Both the position numbers and the translations under genes were made by a program. DNA of 64,000 nt from Neorhizobium tomejilense. Lineage in GTDB: Bacteria > Pseudomonadota > Alphaproteobacteria > Rhizobiales > Rhizobiaceae. Shown in pieces: positions 1-9,588 of this stretch. The notes beneath the pieces are model-generated. The model ran no database searches. It was not told the origin of the DNA and saw nothing but the letters and a program-made list of their open reading frames with translations. How positions within the stretch are numbered: position 1 is the stretch's first letter; every line of letters begins with the position of its first letter. The DNA lies in the NCBI GenBank assembly GCA_002968845.1, contig PVBG01000003.1:248001-312000 (forward strand), written 5' to 3'.

Positions 1-2295
1 GCCTCCGCACAGGCGGCTGCAGCCGCTTCTCAAGTAACTGCACCCGCGCCGAACGAATATGCGGTCGAGCCTCCGGTCCTGAACGATATCCCGAGCCCGA
101 AGATCGAGCCGGCACCGGCTGCCGAGCCGCCGGCTTTCGCAAAGGCCCCGGAGCCTGCGCCGATCGCCGCCGCACCGCAAAAGGATCGGTTCTCCGCGCT
201 TGACGAACTGATCTACGACGTCCAGCGTTATACGCTGCCGACATCGAACGGCCAGCCGCTCGTGAAGCCTGTGGCGAAGCCCGAGCCGGCCGTGACCCCC
301 GCCGCCGCATTTGTCGCGCCGGCAGCCACCTCTCTCGATACGCCGGTTGCCAAATCCCCGGTTGCCGAACCGAGTCCTCTGGATGAGACGGATCCGTTCT
401 CCGACGAGGAGTTCGAGTTGGCGCTCGATGGTCTCGAACTCGACCTTGCCGAGATCGTCGTCGAAGAGGCGCAGGCACATCCGGTTCAGGCACCGTCTCC
501 GGCACCAGCCCCAGCCCCTGTTAAAGCCGAGCCTGCACCTGCTGCCGTTCCTTCCATGGCGCCGGTCGCGCGCGTTGCGCCCGTCACCGCTGCGGCGGCA
601 CCGGTCGTGGAGACGCAGGCTGTAGAAGAGCCGGAATCGATTGCGGACCTGCCGTTCGATCCGTCCCAGATTGCCGATTCGGAAGACCAGGTGGAGGCGA
701 TCGCCGAACTCGACGTACCGTCGCTACCGGCAGAAGAGCCGGAACAGCCGCCGGCCTATCGTCCCGATTACGAACTCGACATCGATGCCGAGCTTGCGAC
801 GCTTCTGGCCGCGCCCGGCAAGCCGTCGCCGGCACGCAAGCCGGAAATCGATATCGCGCCGAGGGGCCGGCAGGCCGCCGCCGAAGCCGCCCGTTCGCCG
901 AACTATACCGATCTCGACGACTTCGAACGGGCACTGGAAGAGGATTTCCGCCGCAGCCTGACGACGCCGCTGCCTGCCGCCGAGCACGAAGAACTGCATT
1001 ATTCCGACGCCGACTATGTCGCGACCGTCGAGAACGCCCGCCGTTCCGTCCGCAGCTGGGCTGTGCCGCTGGTCCTTGCCGGGGTTGTGATCCTTGGAGG
1101 TTTCGGCGCCTACGCGTTCTTCGGCAGCAGCGTGTCGGGTGTCGTGTCGGGCGGCGAACCGGTCGTCATTGCCGCAGACAACGAACCGATCAAGATTGCG
1201 CCGGAAAATCCGGGCGGCAAGACTGTCCCCAACCAGGACAAGGCGGTCTACGACCGTGTCGCCGGCGTTTCGCCGAAAGATCCGAAGCAGCGCACCCTGA
1301 TCTCCTCCAACGAGGAGCCTATCGACGTCGTGCAGAAGACCCTGATGCCCGATACGCTGCCGCTCGAAGGCGAGAACGATATCGAGCCGACCGATGTCGG
1401 CGAGACGGAGGATCCACGCCTCCTGCCGCAGGATCGGACCGCGCAGAACAATACCGCTGCTGAGCAGCAGCCCGTGACCGTCATGCCGCGCAAGGTCAAG
1501 ACGATGATCGTCCGCCCCGACGGCAAGCTGGTCGAGCAGGAAATTGCAGCCCCGGCGCTTGCCGCGCCGGAAACCGTCAAGCTGCCCGCCGCCGGCGCCA
1601 AGCCGGTTGAAACGGCCGCTGCTTTCCCCGAGAAGGTCCCGGCTTCTGTTCCGGCGACACCGGCCCGTACGCAATCCGTGCCGGCTAACTCGAATGCCGG
1701 CGCTGGCGGTATCCTTCCGGTCTCGGCACCTGCCAATCCGGCCGCTCCGGCCGAACACGTCAACGTGGTGAGAACGAACCCGGTCACGCCGCCCGTCGCA
1801 GCCGCTCCCGCCCAGCCGGCCCCGGCCGCCACGGCGCCTGCTCCTGCGGCCGCACAGGCTCCGACACCTGTCGCTCCGGTTCAGGCTTCTGCACCTGCGG
1901 CGAGGGCTCCGGTTCCGATCGCACGTCCGGCCGAGCAGCCGGTCAACGTGGTCGCTGCGGTTACCGATCAAGGCAATGTCCGTGCGCCGGCCCAGCCGGC
2001 GGCGGCAGCCGCTCCGGGTTCCGCCTCGAACCAGGTCGCTTCGCTGGGGTCCGGTGACTATGTGATCCAGATCGCCTCGCTGCCGTCCCAGGCGGAAGCC
2101 CAAAAATCCTACCAGAGCCTGTCGGCCAAGTTCGGCAACGTCATCGGCGGCCGTGGCGTCGATATCAAGTCTGCCGAGATCGCCGGCAAGGGCACGTTCT
2201 ACCGCGTCCGCATTCCGGCCGGCAGCAAGAGCGATGCCGTGGCGCTCTGCGAACGCTACCGCGCCGCCGGAGGCACCTGCCTGGTCGGCCGGTAA
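1..2295 (+). CDS. SPOR-domain membrane protein (5' end outside window)
   Basis: The frame is open from base 1, so the GTG at 262 is an internal codon and the true start lies upstream; 764 residues are visible. The chain is long and Ala/Pro/Glu-rich. One transmembrane segment lies at about visible residues 352-376 (nt 1054-1125, VPLVLAGVVILGGFGAYAFF), followed by a second Ala/Pro-rich stretch. A C-terminal SPOR domain (nt about 2053-2280, beginning GDYVIQIASLPSQAEA) ends the protein. SPOR domains bind denuded peptidoglycan at division sites, so a bitopic inner-membrane protein with a periplasmic SPOR domain is inferred. It lies just upstream of nagZ, which fits an envelope block. Its exact partner is unknown. 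Confidence 0.9.
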   Translation, partial: ASAQAAAAASQVTAPAPNEYAVEPPVLNDIPSPKIEPAPAAEPPAFAKAPEPAPIAAAPQKDRFSALDELIYDVQRYTLPTSNGQPLVKPVAKPEPAVTPAAAFVAPAATSLDTPVAKSPVAEPSPLDETDPFSDEEFELALDGLELDLAEIVVEEAQAHPVQAPSPAPAPAPVKAEPAPAAVPSMAPVARVAPVTAAAAPVVETQAVEEPESIADLPFDPSQIADSEDQVEAIAELDVPSLPAEEPEQPPAYRPDYELDIDAELATLLAAPGKPSPARKPEIDIAPRGRQAAAEAARSPNYTDLDDFERALEEDFRRSLTTPLPAAEHEELHYSDADYVATVENARRSVRSWAVPLVLAGVVILGGFGAYAFFGSSVSGVVSGGEPVVIAADNEPIKIAPENPGGKTVPNQDKAVYDRVAGVSPKDPKQRTLISSNEEPIDVVQKTLMPDTLPLEGENDIEPTDVGETEDPRLLPQDRTAQNNTAAEQQPVTVMPRKVKTMIVRPDGKLVEQEIAAPALAAPETVKLPAAGAKPVETAAAFPEKVPASVPATPARTQSVPANSNAGAGGILPVSAPANPAAPAEHVNVVRTNPVTPPVAAAPAQPAPAATAPAPAAAQAPTPVAPVQASAPAARAPVPIARPAEQPVNVVAAVTDQGNVRAPAQPAAAAAPGSASNQVASLGSGDYVIQIASLPSQAEAQKSYQSLSAKFGNVIGGRGVDIKSAEIAGKGTFYRVRIPAGSKSDAVALCERYRAAGGTCLVGR

Positions 2296-2320
2296 GCGCC
2301 GAAAAAACGAAGAAATCGGA

Positions 2321-2345
2321 CGGGGCGCCTGGGCGCCCCGTTTTT
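2321..2345 (+). terminator. Rho-independent terminator after the SPOR gene
   Basis: A perfect GC-rich inverted repeat (CGGGGCGCC, short loop, GGCGCCCCG) is followed directly by TTTTT, 26 bases after the SPOR-gene stop codon. It separates that gene from nagZ. Confidence 0.85.
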
Positions 2346-2376
2346 CGTTGGCCCTCCAATGATCTAAGATCGGACC

Positions 2377-3393
2377 ATGAGCGAATCAAAAGCAATGATC
2401 CTGGGCTCCAGCGGCCCGACCCTCACCGCGGACGAAGTGGCGCTTTACCGGGATGAACGACCCTGGGGCTTCATCCTGTTTGCCCGCAATTGCGTCGAGC
2501 CGGCGCAGATCACCGATCTCGTCGCGTCCATGCGCGACGCTGTCGGCCGGCCGGATGCGCCGGTGCTGATCGACCAGGAGGGCGGCCGCGTCCAGCGCAT
2601 CCGGCCGCCGATGATCGAGCGTTATCCCTCGGCCGCCGTGCTCGGCGAGCTTTACCGCCGGGATCGCGAAAAGGGCCTGCGGGCGGCATGGCTGATGTCG
2701 CGTCTGCATGCCTTCGACCTGATGAAATTCGGCATCAATGTCGATTGCCTACCGGTGCTCGACGTGCCGATCGAAGGAGCGAGCAACGTCATCGGCGATC
2801 GCGCCTATGGGTTCGATCCGAAGACGGTTGCCGAAATGGGCCAGGCCGCTGCCGACGGCCTCAAGGCGGGCGGCATGCTGCCGGTGATGAAGCATATTCC
2901 GGGTCACGGCCGCGGCATGGCCGACAGCCATCACGAACTGCCGGTGGTCAGCGTCTCGCGCGCAGATCTGGAAGCGCACGACTTCCTGCCCTTCGTTGCC
3001 ATGAAGGACGAGCTGATGGCGATGAGCGCCCATATCGTCTTCACCGCCATCGACCCGGACGAGCCGGCGACCATTTCGCGCAAGGTGATCGACGAAATCA
3101 TCCGCGGCCATATCGGCTTCGACGGGCTGCTGATGTCCGACGACACCTCCATGAACGCCCTGAAGGGCACGATCGGTGAGCGTGCGGCGAGAATCGTTGG
3201 GGGCGGTTGCGATATTGTCTTGCATTGCAACGGCGTGATGGACGAAATGAAGGCCGTCGTGAAGGAAGCGATACCGCTTGGCGGCGAAGCGTTGCGGCGT
3301 GCGAAGGCGGTGGAAGCGGCCTTCGGCCGGGGCGACGGCTTGAGCGAGGAGGCGGTCCGCGCGGAGTTCCAGGGTCTTCTCGCCGTCTCCTGA
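2377..3393 (+). CDS. nagZ: beta-N-acetylhexosaminidase NagZ
   Basis: A 338-residue glycoside hydrolase family 3 protein of the short NagZ type. NagZ removes N-acetylglucosamine from 1,6-anhydro-muropeptides in the cytoplasm during peptidoglycan recycling. The family's catalytic loop is visible at about residues 171-186 (KHIPGHGRGMADSHHELP), with the Asp/His pair typical of NagZ. The substrate-binding IDQEGGRVQR segment lies near residue 65. The later LMSDDTSM segment carries the expected nucleophile region. No signal peptide is present, which fits cytoplasmic action. It is followed 27 bases later by scpA, the usual rhizobial order. Confidence 0.95.
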   Translation: MSESKAMILGSSGPTLTADEVALYRDERPWGFILFARNCVEPAQITDLVASMRDAVGRPDAPVLIDQEGGRVQRIRPPMIERYPSAAVLGELYRRDREKGLRAAWLMSRLHAFDLMKFGINVDCLPVLDVPIEGASNVIGDRAYGFDPKTVAEMGQAAADGLKAGGMLPVMKHIPGHGRGMADSHHELPVVSVSRADLEAHDFLPFVAMKDELMAMSAHIVFTAIDPDEPATISRKVIDEIIRGHIGFDGLLMSDDTSMNALKGTIGERAARIVGGGCDIVLHCNGVMDEMKAVVKEAIPLGGEALRRAKAVEAAFGRGDGLSEEAVRAEFQGLLAVS

Positions 3394-3420
3394 CGGCTGT
3401 CGACAGCAAGAGGTTGGGGA

Positions 3421-4272
3421 ATGGCAACGACGACATCGCAGAACGCCATTCCGATGGACAAGTTGTGGCAGGATGCCGGCGCCGAACGCGCGACGGACGA
3501 TCCGGCACTCGTCATCGATGTCAGCGGTTTCGAAGGTCCGCTCGACCTGCTGCTTCATCTGGCCCGCACCCAGAAGGTCGATCTCGCCCGCATCTCCGTT
3601 CTGGCGCTGGTCGAGCAATATCTGTTGTTCATCGACAGCGCCCGGAGGGTTCGCATCGAGCTTGCCGCCGATTATCTCGTCATGGCCGCCTGGCTGGCCT
3701 ATCTCAAGTCGAAGTTGCTCATTCCGCAGCAGGCCAAGGGTGACGACGGCCCGAGCGGCGAGGAACTCGCGGCGACGCTCGCTTTCCGCCTGAAGCGCCT
3801 TGAGGCGATGCGCGAGTCGGCGACCCGGCTGGTCAACCGCAATCGGCTCGGCCGCGACGTCTTTGCCCGCGGGGCGCCGGAACATATCCCGCATCGCGTC
3901 GAATCCGCTTATGACGCGACGCTTTACGACCTTCTCTCGGCCTATGCGAACCTGCGCCAGCGCACCGCCGTCACCCAGGTGACGATCGAGAGGCGCAAGG
4001 TCTGGTCGCTGGTCGATGCCCGCGAACTGCTGACCCGCATGCTCGGCGAGATCGTCGACTGGACGGCGCTGCAGCACTATCTCTTGCCCTATCTGCCGCC
4101 GGAGGATCGCGTCACGGCAACCGCCAGTGCCTTTGCGGCGTCGCTCGAACTGGTGCGCGAAGGCAAGCTCGAAATCCGCCAGGACGGCGCCTTCCAGCCG
4201 ATCTTTCTGCGCAAGGGGACGGGGCCACAGCAGCCCGCCCCACCACAGTCCGCCAAGGGAGGCGTTGATTGA
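3421..4272 (+). CDS. scpA: segregation and condensation protein A (kleisin ScpA)
   Basis: A 283-residue kleisin that bridges the SMC ATPase heads and binds the ScpB dimer, as part of the chromosome-organising condensin. The ScpA family signature FEGPLDLLLHLAR lies near residue 37, and the helical YLVMAAWLAYLKSKLLIP segment follows. The C-terminal part (residues about 190-270) fits the winged-helix region that contacts SMC. The ATG at 3421 has a G-rich stretch just upstream (GAGGTTGGGG). The stop codon overlaps the scpB start, indicating translational coupling. Confidence 0.95.
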   Translation: MATTTSQNAIPMDKLWQDAGAERATDDPALVIDVSGFEGPLDLLLHLARTQKVDLARISVLALVEQYLLFIDSARRVRIELAADYLVMAAWLAYLKSKLLIPQQAKGDDGPSGEELAATLAFRLKRLEAMRESATRLVNRNRLGRDVFARGAPEHIPHRVESAYDATLYDLLSAYANLRQRTAVTQVTIERRKVWSLVDARELLTRMLGEIVDWTALQHYLLPYLPPEDRVTATASAFAASLELVREGKLEIRQDGAFQPIFLRKGTGPQQPAPPQSAKGGVD

Positions 4273-4985
4273 CGCCGCAAGAGGACGACGATCTGCCGAT
4301 CGCTGCGGAAGAAGAGGCGGAACACCCATCCTTCTCGTCGGTGGAAGTCGAGCGGATCGCGGAAGCGCTGGTCTTCGCCTCGGCCGAGCCGGTCTCTGAG
4401 GCGTTTCTGGCCGAACGCCTGCCGCGCGGCACCAATGTCAATGTCGTCATGCAGCAACTGGCGGAGGTCTATGCACTGCGCGGCGTCAATCTGATCCGGA
4501 CCGGCGACCGCTGGGCCTTCCGCACTGCCGCCGATCTCTCCTTCGTCATCCGTAACGAAGACAACGAGACGAAGAAGCTGTCGCGGGCCGCACTCGAAGT
4601 GCTGGCCATCATTGCCTATCACCAGCCCGTCACCCGCGCCGAGATCGAGGAGATCCGCGGTGTACAGACATCCAGAGGCACGCTGGACGTGCTGATGGAA
4701 GCGGGCTGGGTCCGCTTCCGTGGCCGCCGCCGCACACCGGGACGGCCGGTGACGCTCGCCACGACGCCCGATTTCCTCGACCACTTTGGCCTGGAGGAAC
4801 TGCGCGATCTTCCCGGTCTCGAAGAATTGAAGGGCGCCGGTCTGCTTTCCGGCCGCATCCCGCCGGGCTTTGCGATACCCGTCCCGCTCAATGTCGACGA
4901 TCTTTCCGAGGACGAGGACCCGATCACGCAACTCGACCTCGAGGAACTTGGCCTCCTGACGCCGGGCGGAGAAGCGGAAGAGTGA
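4269..4985 (+). CDS. scpB: segregation and condensation protein B (ScpB)
   Basis: A 238-residue ScpB, the winged-helix dimer partner of ScpA in the SMC condensin. The core is recognisable from IAEALVFASAEPVSEAFLAERLP through LEVLAIIAYHQPVTRAEIEEIRG, both strong family signatures. The chosen start is a TTG at 4269 whose last two bases overlap the scpA TGA, a common coupling arrangement; no in-frame ATG precedes the conserved domain. The acidic N-terminus (TPQEDDDLPIAAEEEAE) and acidic C-terminus flank the two winged-helix domains. Confidence 0.93.
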   Translation: MTPQEDDDLPIAAEEEAEHPSFSSVEVERIAEALVFASAEPVSEAFLAERLPRGTNVNVVMQQLAEVYALRGVNLIRTGDRWAFRTAADLSFVIRNEDNETKKLSRAALEVLAIIAYHQPVTRAEIEEIRGVQTSRGTLDVLMEAGWVRFRGRRRTPGRPVTLATTPDFLDHFGLEELRDLPGLEELKGAGLLSGRIPPGFAIPVPLNVDDLSEDEDPITQLDLEELGLLTPGGEAEE

Positions 4986-5683
4986 TTTCGCCGGAGTGGT
5001 CACGCCCTCGGGACGCGTCGGTCTGTCGCACCTCACGCTCCCCTAGCAAACATGGCGTCCCATGGCTCGCGCGGGCTCCTGGGGCAGGTCACTTTTTAAC
5101 GGAAGAGCCCTTTTCCGGCCTCGTTTCTCGGCTACAGGAGATTATCCGAGCCGAACCGCCGGCGACCCTGATGAGAGTGTCGCGACGGCGATCGCAGTCA
5201 GCCACGATGCCGAGGGGGCGATGCGGGTGGCAGACCAATCGCACTTTTTGAAGGATGTCCTTCAGGTGCAGGTCGATAAATCGGACGAGCGCTATCGTTC
5301 ACCTTCTCATTTGTCGCCGCTCGTTTCCTCATGGAAATCAGCTGGTTCGTCGACGTGGTGAAAGATGGCGCGCTTGTTATGCCGCCCACAATCGTGACCG
5401 CCGGTGGCTTCGGCCGCTGTCCGGCTGGACAGTGTGGTGGCGTGCCCGAAGGCGCGCAGCTTGCGGCGGGAAACCTGTGGGGAGGTTCCCCTCGGCGGCC
5501 TGGAATCCCAGACGTTCGCGGTTCGCAGGGTCAGTCAGCCGGGCCGTGGCCGGGTCCGCGCCGACGAGTTGTCGTGCAGGGTTAAGGACGTCTCGATAAG
5601 GTGTCCACTGACGACATTTTGGTGTTTGAAAAAGCATCATAAAGAGCTTACATCGATGAAACAGTACTAATGGAGTTGGACTT
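4986..5683 (+). other. 698-base gap between scpB and tatA, no confident gene
   Basis: This stretch is unusually long for a locus where these genes are normally close. Several short open frames exist on both strands (for example 5404-5670 plus and the tail of a long minus frame ending at 5377). None has a good ribosome-binding site, a recognisable domain, or coding bias clearly above the others. The tatA ribosome-binding region is at its end (TGGAGTTGGACTT before the ATG). It may hold a decayed gene or element; nothing specific can be named. Confidence 0.5.
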
Positions 5684-5908
5684 ATGGGTTCTTTCAGTGT
5701 GTGGCATTGGCTGATCGTTCTGGTCATCGTGCTCGTTCTCTTCGGACGCGGCAAGATTCCGGAACTGATGGGCGATTTCGCCAAGGGCATCAAGAGCTTC
5801 AAGAAGGGCATGAGCGACGAGGACGCCACGGAGGCGAACGGCGCGACGACCACGACGAAGACCGTTGATCTCAAGGCTGAAGAGGCCAAGGAAACCACCC
5901 GGTCGTAA
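5684..5908 (+). CDS. tatA: Sec-independent translocase subunit TatA
   Basis: A 74-residue TatA that oligomerises with TatBC to move folded twin-arginine proteins across the inner membrane. The single N-terminal transmembrane helix is at about residues 5-21 ([16 protein letters not shown]). It is followed by the conserved hinge [20 protein letters not shown] and an amphipathic helix, then a charged Thr-rich tail. It starts the tatABC operon, with 33 bases to tatB. Confidence 0.96.
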   Translation: MGSFSVWHWLIVLVIVLVLFGRGKIPELMGDFAKGIKSFKKGMSDEDATEANGATTTTKTVDLKAEEAKETTRS

Positions 5909-5941
5909 TGGCCGAGTGGCGGGTTCCAGGAGCCTCGTTGA

Positions 5942-6658
5942 ATGTTAGATATCGGCTGGACCGAGCTTCTCGTCATTGCGATCGTGTTGATCGTCGTGGT
6001 TGGTCCGAAGGATTTGCCGCCCATGCTCAGGGCCTTTGGCAAGATGACGACCAATCTGCGTAAGATGGCCGGGGATTTCCGCTCGCAATTCGACGAGGCG
6101 CTGAAGGAGTCGGAACTCGACGACGTGCGCAAGACGATTTCGGATGCGCAGCGGCTGAACCCGACGAACGCGCTGAGGGATGCGATCAACCCGCTCCGGC
6201 AGATGGGGCAGGAAATCCGCGCCGACCTGCAGAAGGCGACGCAGATGCCGACGCCGGCCGTAGCCGAGACCGATATCGAGGCCCAGCAGGCTGTCGAGGG
6301 CACGTCGAGCATCGACGCCGCTCCGGAGGTTCCCGCAAACTTCCCGTCGGCAGCGCTTGCATCCTCGACACCTGCGCCAGCTCCGGCCCAGTCCGCGCCT
6401 GCCTCACCTGAGGCAGCGGCTGCGGCAACCGTAGTGGAAAAGCCGAAGCCGGTCCGCAAGACCGCCGCCAGGGCAAAACCCGTCGTCGAGACCGCCGCGG
6501 CTCCGGTTGCCCCGGCAGCTATTGTCGAAAAACCGAAACGCCCTCGCGCGGCGGCAAAACCGGCGCCTGTTGCCCAGGCTGTGGATGAGGCGATCGTTAA
6601 GGCTCCGGCCCGCAAGCGCACGCCGAAGAAGGCCGATACCCCGAAGGACGACGCATGA
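5942..6658 (+). CDS. tatB: Sec-independent translocase subunit TatB
   Basis: A 238-residue TatB, the TatC partner in the twin-arginine signal receptor complex. The N-terminal helix MLDIGWTELLVIAIVLIVVV and the following GPKDLPPMLRAFGKM are the family signature. The amphipathic region (about residues 28-80) is typical. The C-terminal half is a long Ala/Pro/Lys-rich low-complexity tail with recurring VEKPKP and AKPV-type units, common in rhizobial TatB. Its stop overlaps the tatC ATG by four bases. Confidence 0.95.
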   Translation: MLDIGWTELLVIAIVLIVVVGPKDLPPMLRAFGKMTTNLRKMAGDFRSQFDEALKESELDDVRKTISDAQRLNPTNALRDAINPLRQMGQEIRADLQKATQMPTPAVAETDIEAQQAVEGTSSIDAAPEVPANFPSAALASSTPAPAPAQSAPASPEAAAAATVVEKPKPVRKTAARAKPVVETAAAPVAPAAIVEKPKRPRAAAKPAPVAQAVDEAIVKAPARKRTPKKADTPKDDA

Positions 6659-7479
6659 GCGGTGATATCGAAGACAAGCCGCAGCCGCTCATCGAGCATC
6701 TGATGGAACTGCGCACTCGGCTGATGTGGTCGATCGGCGCATTTTTCGTCGCGTTCGTCGTCTGTTTCTTCTTCGCCAAGCAGCTCTTCAACCTGCTTGT
6801 CGTTCCTTACAAATGGGCTGTCCTCTGGGCCGGCCTCGATCTTGCCAAGTCCGAGCTGATTTACACCGCGCCGCAGGAATTCTTCTTTACCCAGGTGAAG
6901 GTGGCGATGTTCGGGGCGCTGGTGATTGCCTTCCCGGTGATCGCGTCGCAGATCTACAAGTTCGTGGCGCCTGGCCTCTACAAGAACGAGCGGGCTGCCT
7001 TCCTGCCGTTCCTGGTCGCTTCGCCGGTCCTCTTCCTGATGGGCGGCGCGCTGGTCTATTTCTTCTTCACTCCCATGGTCATGTGGTTCTTCCTCGCCAT
7101 GCAGCAGGCGCCGACCGAAGGTGAAGTCGGCATTTCGCTTCTGCCGCGGGTCTCGGAATATCTGAGCCTGATCATGACGCTGGTCCTGTCCTTCGGGCTG
7201 GTGTTCCAGCTTCCGGTCGTCACCACGCTGCTCGCCCGCGTCGGCATCCTCTCCAGCGACTGGCTGCGGGAGAAGCGCAAATACGCGATCGTGCTGGCCT
7301 TCGTGGTCGCAGCCGTGCTGACCCCGCCAGATCCGATGTCCCAGATCGGTCTTGCACTGCCGACCATCCTTCTCTACGAGATTTCCATCTACGCCGCACG
7401 ACTCGTCGAGCGCAAACGTGCCGAGGACAAGCTTTCTGAGCAGGAACCTTCGGATGTTGCGGAGACGGACAAGGCCTGA
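6655..7479 (+). CDS. tatC: Sec-independent translocase subunit TatC
   Basis: A 274-residue polytopic protein, the Tat core that recognises the twin-arginine motif. The N-terminal LIEHLMELRTRL segment is the diagnostic cytoplasmic signature. Six hydrophobic segments follow, at about residues 23-43, 76-96, 118-142, 161-183, 199-215 and 220-238. The conserved YTAPQEFFFTQVKVA periplasmic loop is present. It overlaps tatB by ATGA, so the three genes are translationally coupled; serS begins 55 bases downstream. Confidence 0.96.
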   Translation: MSGDIEDKPQPLIEHLMELRTRLMWSIGAFFVAFVVCFFFAKQLFNLLVVPYKWAVLWAGLDLAKSELIYTAPQEFFFTQVKVAMFGALVIAFPVIASQIYKFVAPGLYKNERAAFLPFLVASPVLFLMGGALVYFFFTPMVMWFFLAMQQAPTEGEVGISLLPRVSEYLSLIMTLVLSFGLVFQLPVVTTLLARVGILSSDWLREKRKYAIVLAFVVAAVLTPPDPMSQIGLALPTILLYEISIYAARLVERKRAEDKLSEQEPSDVAETDKA

Positions 7480-7534
7480 AGCCTTCCGGCCTGCCTTGCG
7501 AGTCCGCGACGTTCCGCTCTAAAGGCAAGGCAAG

Positions 7535-8818
7535 ATGCTCGATATCAAGTGGATCCGTGAAAACGAAGGGGCTTTGGATGCGGCGCTCAGCAAGCGCGGC
7601 GCAGAGCCCATGGCGGCAACCCTCCTGGCGCTGGACGACAAGCGCCGTTCCGTCATCCAGAAGCTTCAGGACATGCAGTCCCGCCGCAACGCCGCCTCCA
7701 AGGAGATCGGCATTGCACTCGGACAGAAGAATTCCGAGCTCGCCGAAAGGCTGAAGGCCGAAATCGGGTCGATCAAGGACACGATGCCGCTTGCCGAGCA
7801 GGAAGAGCGCGAGGCCGTTGCGGCCCTCGAGGACGCCCTGTCGCGCATCCCGAACGTGCCCTTCGACGACGTACCGGTCGGCAAGGACGAACACGACAAC
7901 GTGGTCAAACACGTCGTCGGCGAAAAGCCGCGCTGGAACCATGCTGCCAAGGAGCACTACGAGATCGGCGAAGCGCTCGGAATGATGGATTTCGAACGCG
8001 CGACAAAGCTCTCCGGCTCGCGTTTCACCGTCCTCACCGGCCAACTCGCCAGGCTTGAGCGGGCCCTCGGCCAGTTCATGATCGACATGCACACGACGGA
8101 GCACGGCTACACGGAGGTCTCTTCGCCCCTGATGGTGAAGGGCGACGCCATGTACGGCACGGGCCAGTTGCCGAAGTTCGAGGAAGACCTCTTCAAGACG
8201 ACGGATGGCCGCTACCTGATCCCGACGGCGGAAGTGACGCTCACCAACCTCGTTGCCGGGGAAATGCTGGAACAGGAAAAGCTGCCGCTGCGCTTCACGG
8301 CGCTGACGCCGTCCTTCCGTTCGGAAGCCGGTTCCGCCGGCCGCGATACCCGCGGCATGCTGCGCCAGCACCAGTTCTGGAAATGCGAACTCGTGTCGAT
8401 CACCGATCAGGAAAGCTCGGTCGCCGAGCACGAACGGATGACCGAATGCGCCGAGAACATGCTGAAGCGCCTTGGCCTGCATTTCCGCACCATGACGCTC
8501 TGCACCGGCGACATGGGTTTTGGCGCACGCAAGACTTATGACATCGAAGTCTGGCTGCCGGGTCAGGATACCTACCGTGAAATCTCGTCCTGTTCCGTCT
8601 GCGGCGATTTCCAGGGGCGTCGCATGAATGCGCGCTATCGAGCCAAAGACGACAAGGCGCTGAAGTTCGTTCACACGCTGAACGGCTCGGGCGTCGCGGT
8701 CGGCCGCTGCCTGATCGCCGTCATGGAAAATTACCTGAACGAGGATGGTTCGGTCACAATTCCGGACGCGCTTCTGCCGTATATGGGTGGTCTGACAAAG
8801 ATCGAGCGGGCGGCCTGA
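7535..8818 (+). CDS. serS: seryl-tRNA synthetase
   Basis: A 427-residue class II aminoacyl-tRNA synthetase charging tRNA-Ser (and tRNA-Sec where present). The N-terminal coiled-coil arm covers about residues 30-100 ([20 protein letters not shown] onward). Class II motif 2 is seen as [20 protein letters not shown] and motif 3 as [19 protein letters not shown]. Length is normal for the family. Its TGA overlaps the surE ATG by one base (TGATG), so the two are coupled. Confidence 0.97.
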   Translation: MLDIKWIRENEGALDAALSKRGAEPMAATLLALDDKRRSVIQKLQDMQSRRNAASKEIGIALGQKNSELAERLKAEIGSIKDTMPLAEQEEREAVAALEDALSRIPNVPFDDVPVGKDEHDNVVKHVVGEKPRWNHAAKEHYEIGEALGMMDFERATKLSGSRFTVLTGQLARLERALGQFMIDMHTTEHGYTEVSSPLMVKGDAMYGTGQLPKFEEDLFKTTDGRYLIPTAEVTLTNLVAGEMLEQEKLPLRFTALTPSFRSEAGSAGRDTRGMLRQHQFWKCELVSITDQESSVAEHERMTECAENMLKRLGLHFRTMTLCTGDMGFGARKTYDIEVWLPGQDTYREISSCSVCGDFQGRRMNARYRAKDDKALKFVHTLNGSGVAVGRCLIAVMENYLNEDGSVTIPDALLPYMGGLTKIERAA

Positions 8819-9588
8819 TGCGGATACTTCTGACCAATGACGACGGCATTCACGCCGAGGGCCTCGCCGTTCTCGAGCGGATCGCCCGGAAACTTTCGGA
8901 CGATGTCTGGATCGTCGCGCCGGAAACTGACCAGAGCGGCCTTGCCCACTCGCTGACGCTCTCCGAGCCACTGAGGCTCCGCAAGGTTGGCGAGAAACAT
9001 TTCGCCCTGCGCGGAACGCCGACCGATTGCGTTATCATGGGTATCCGCGAAATCCTGCCCGAAAAGCCTGACCTGGTGCTTTCAGGCGTCAACGACGGCG
9101 CCAATATGGCCGATGACGTCACCTATTCCGGCACCATCGCCGGCGCCATCGAAGGTACGCTGCAGGGCGTGCGCTCTTTCGCGCTGAGCCAGGCGGTGCG
9201 TCGCGAGAACGGTCGTTATGCGCCGTGGGAAGTGGCCGAATCCTATGCCCCGGACCTCATCCGCAAGCTGATTGACGTGGACTTGCCCGACGGCACCTTC
9301 CTCAACCTCAATTTCCCGAACTGCGAACCTGCCGACGTGCAGGGCGTCGAAGTGACGTCGCAAGGAAAGCTCGATTTCGGCCTGACGATCGACGCCCGCA
9401 ATGACGGCCGCGGTCTGCCTTATTACTGGCTGCGATTCGGCGAACGGAAAGGTCATTTCCGCGAGGGCACCGATATTCAGGCGCTCAAGGAAAACAAGAT
9501 TTCCGTAACGCCGCTGAAACTGGACCTGACCGATCATTCGGTTCAGGATCGTGTGGCGAAAGCACTGGGATTTGGAGCTGCCGATTGA
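8818..9588 (+). CDS. surE: 5'/3'-nucleotidase SurE
   Basis: A 256-residue metal-dependent nucleoside monophosphatase of the SurE family, linked to stationary-phase survival and often beside pcm, as here. The N-terminal metal-binding motif [13 protein letters not shown] and the [18 protein letters not shown] segment carry the conserved acidic and Asn ligands. The protein is cytoplasmic with no signal peptide. It overlaps serS upstream and pcm downstream. Confidence 0.96.
   Translation: MRILLTNDDGIHAEGLAVLERIARKLSDDVWIVAPETDQSGLAHSLTLSEPLRLRKVGEKHFALRGTPTDCVIMGIREILPEKPDLVLSGVNDGANMADDVTYSGTIAGAIEGTLQGVRSFALSQAVRRENGRYAPWEVAESYAPDLIRKLIDVDLPDGTFLNLNFPNCEPADVQGVEVTSQGKLDFGLTIDARNDGRGLPYYWLRFGERKGHFREGTDIQALKENKISVTPLKLDLTDHSVQDRVAKALGFGAAD

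Noticed and set aside
4982..5251. Short plus-strand frame directly after scpB
   Set aside because: No ribosome-binding site, no domain, and Arg/Ser-rich composition like a shadow frame.
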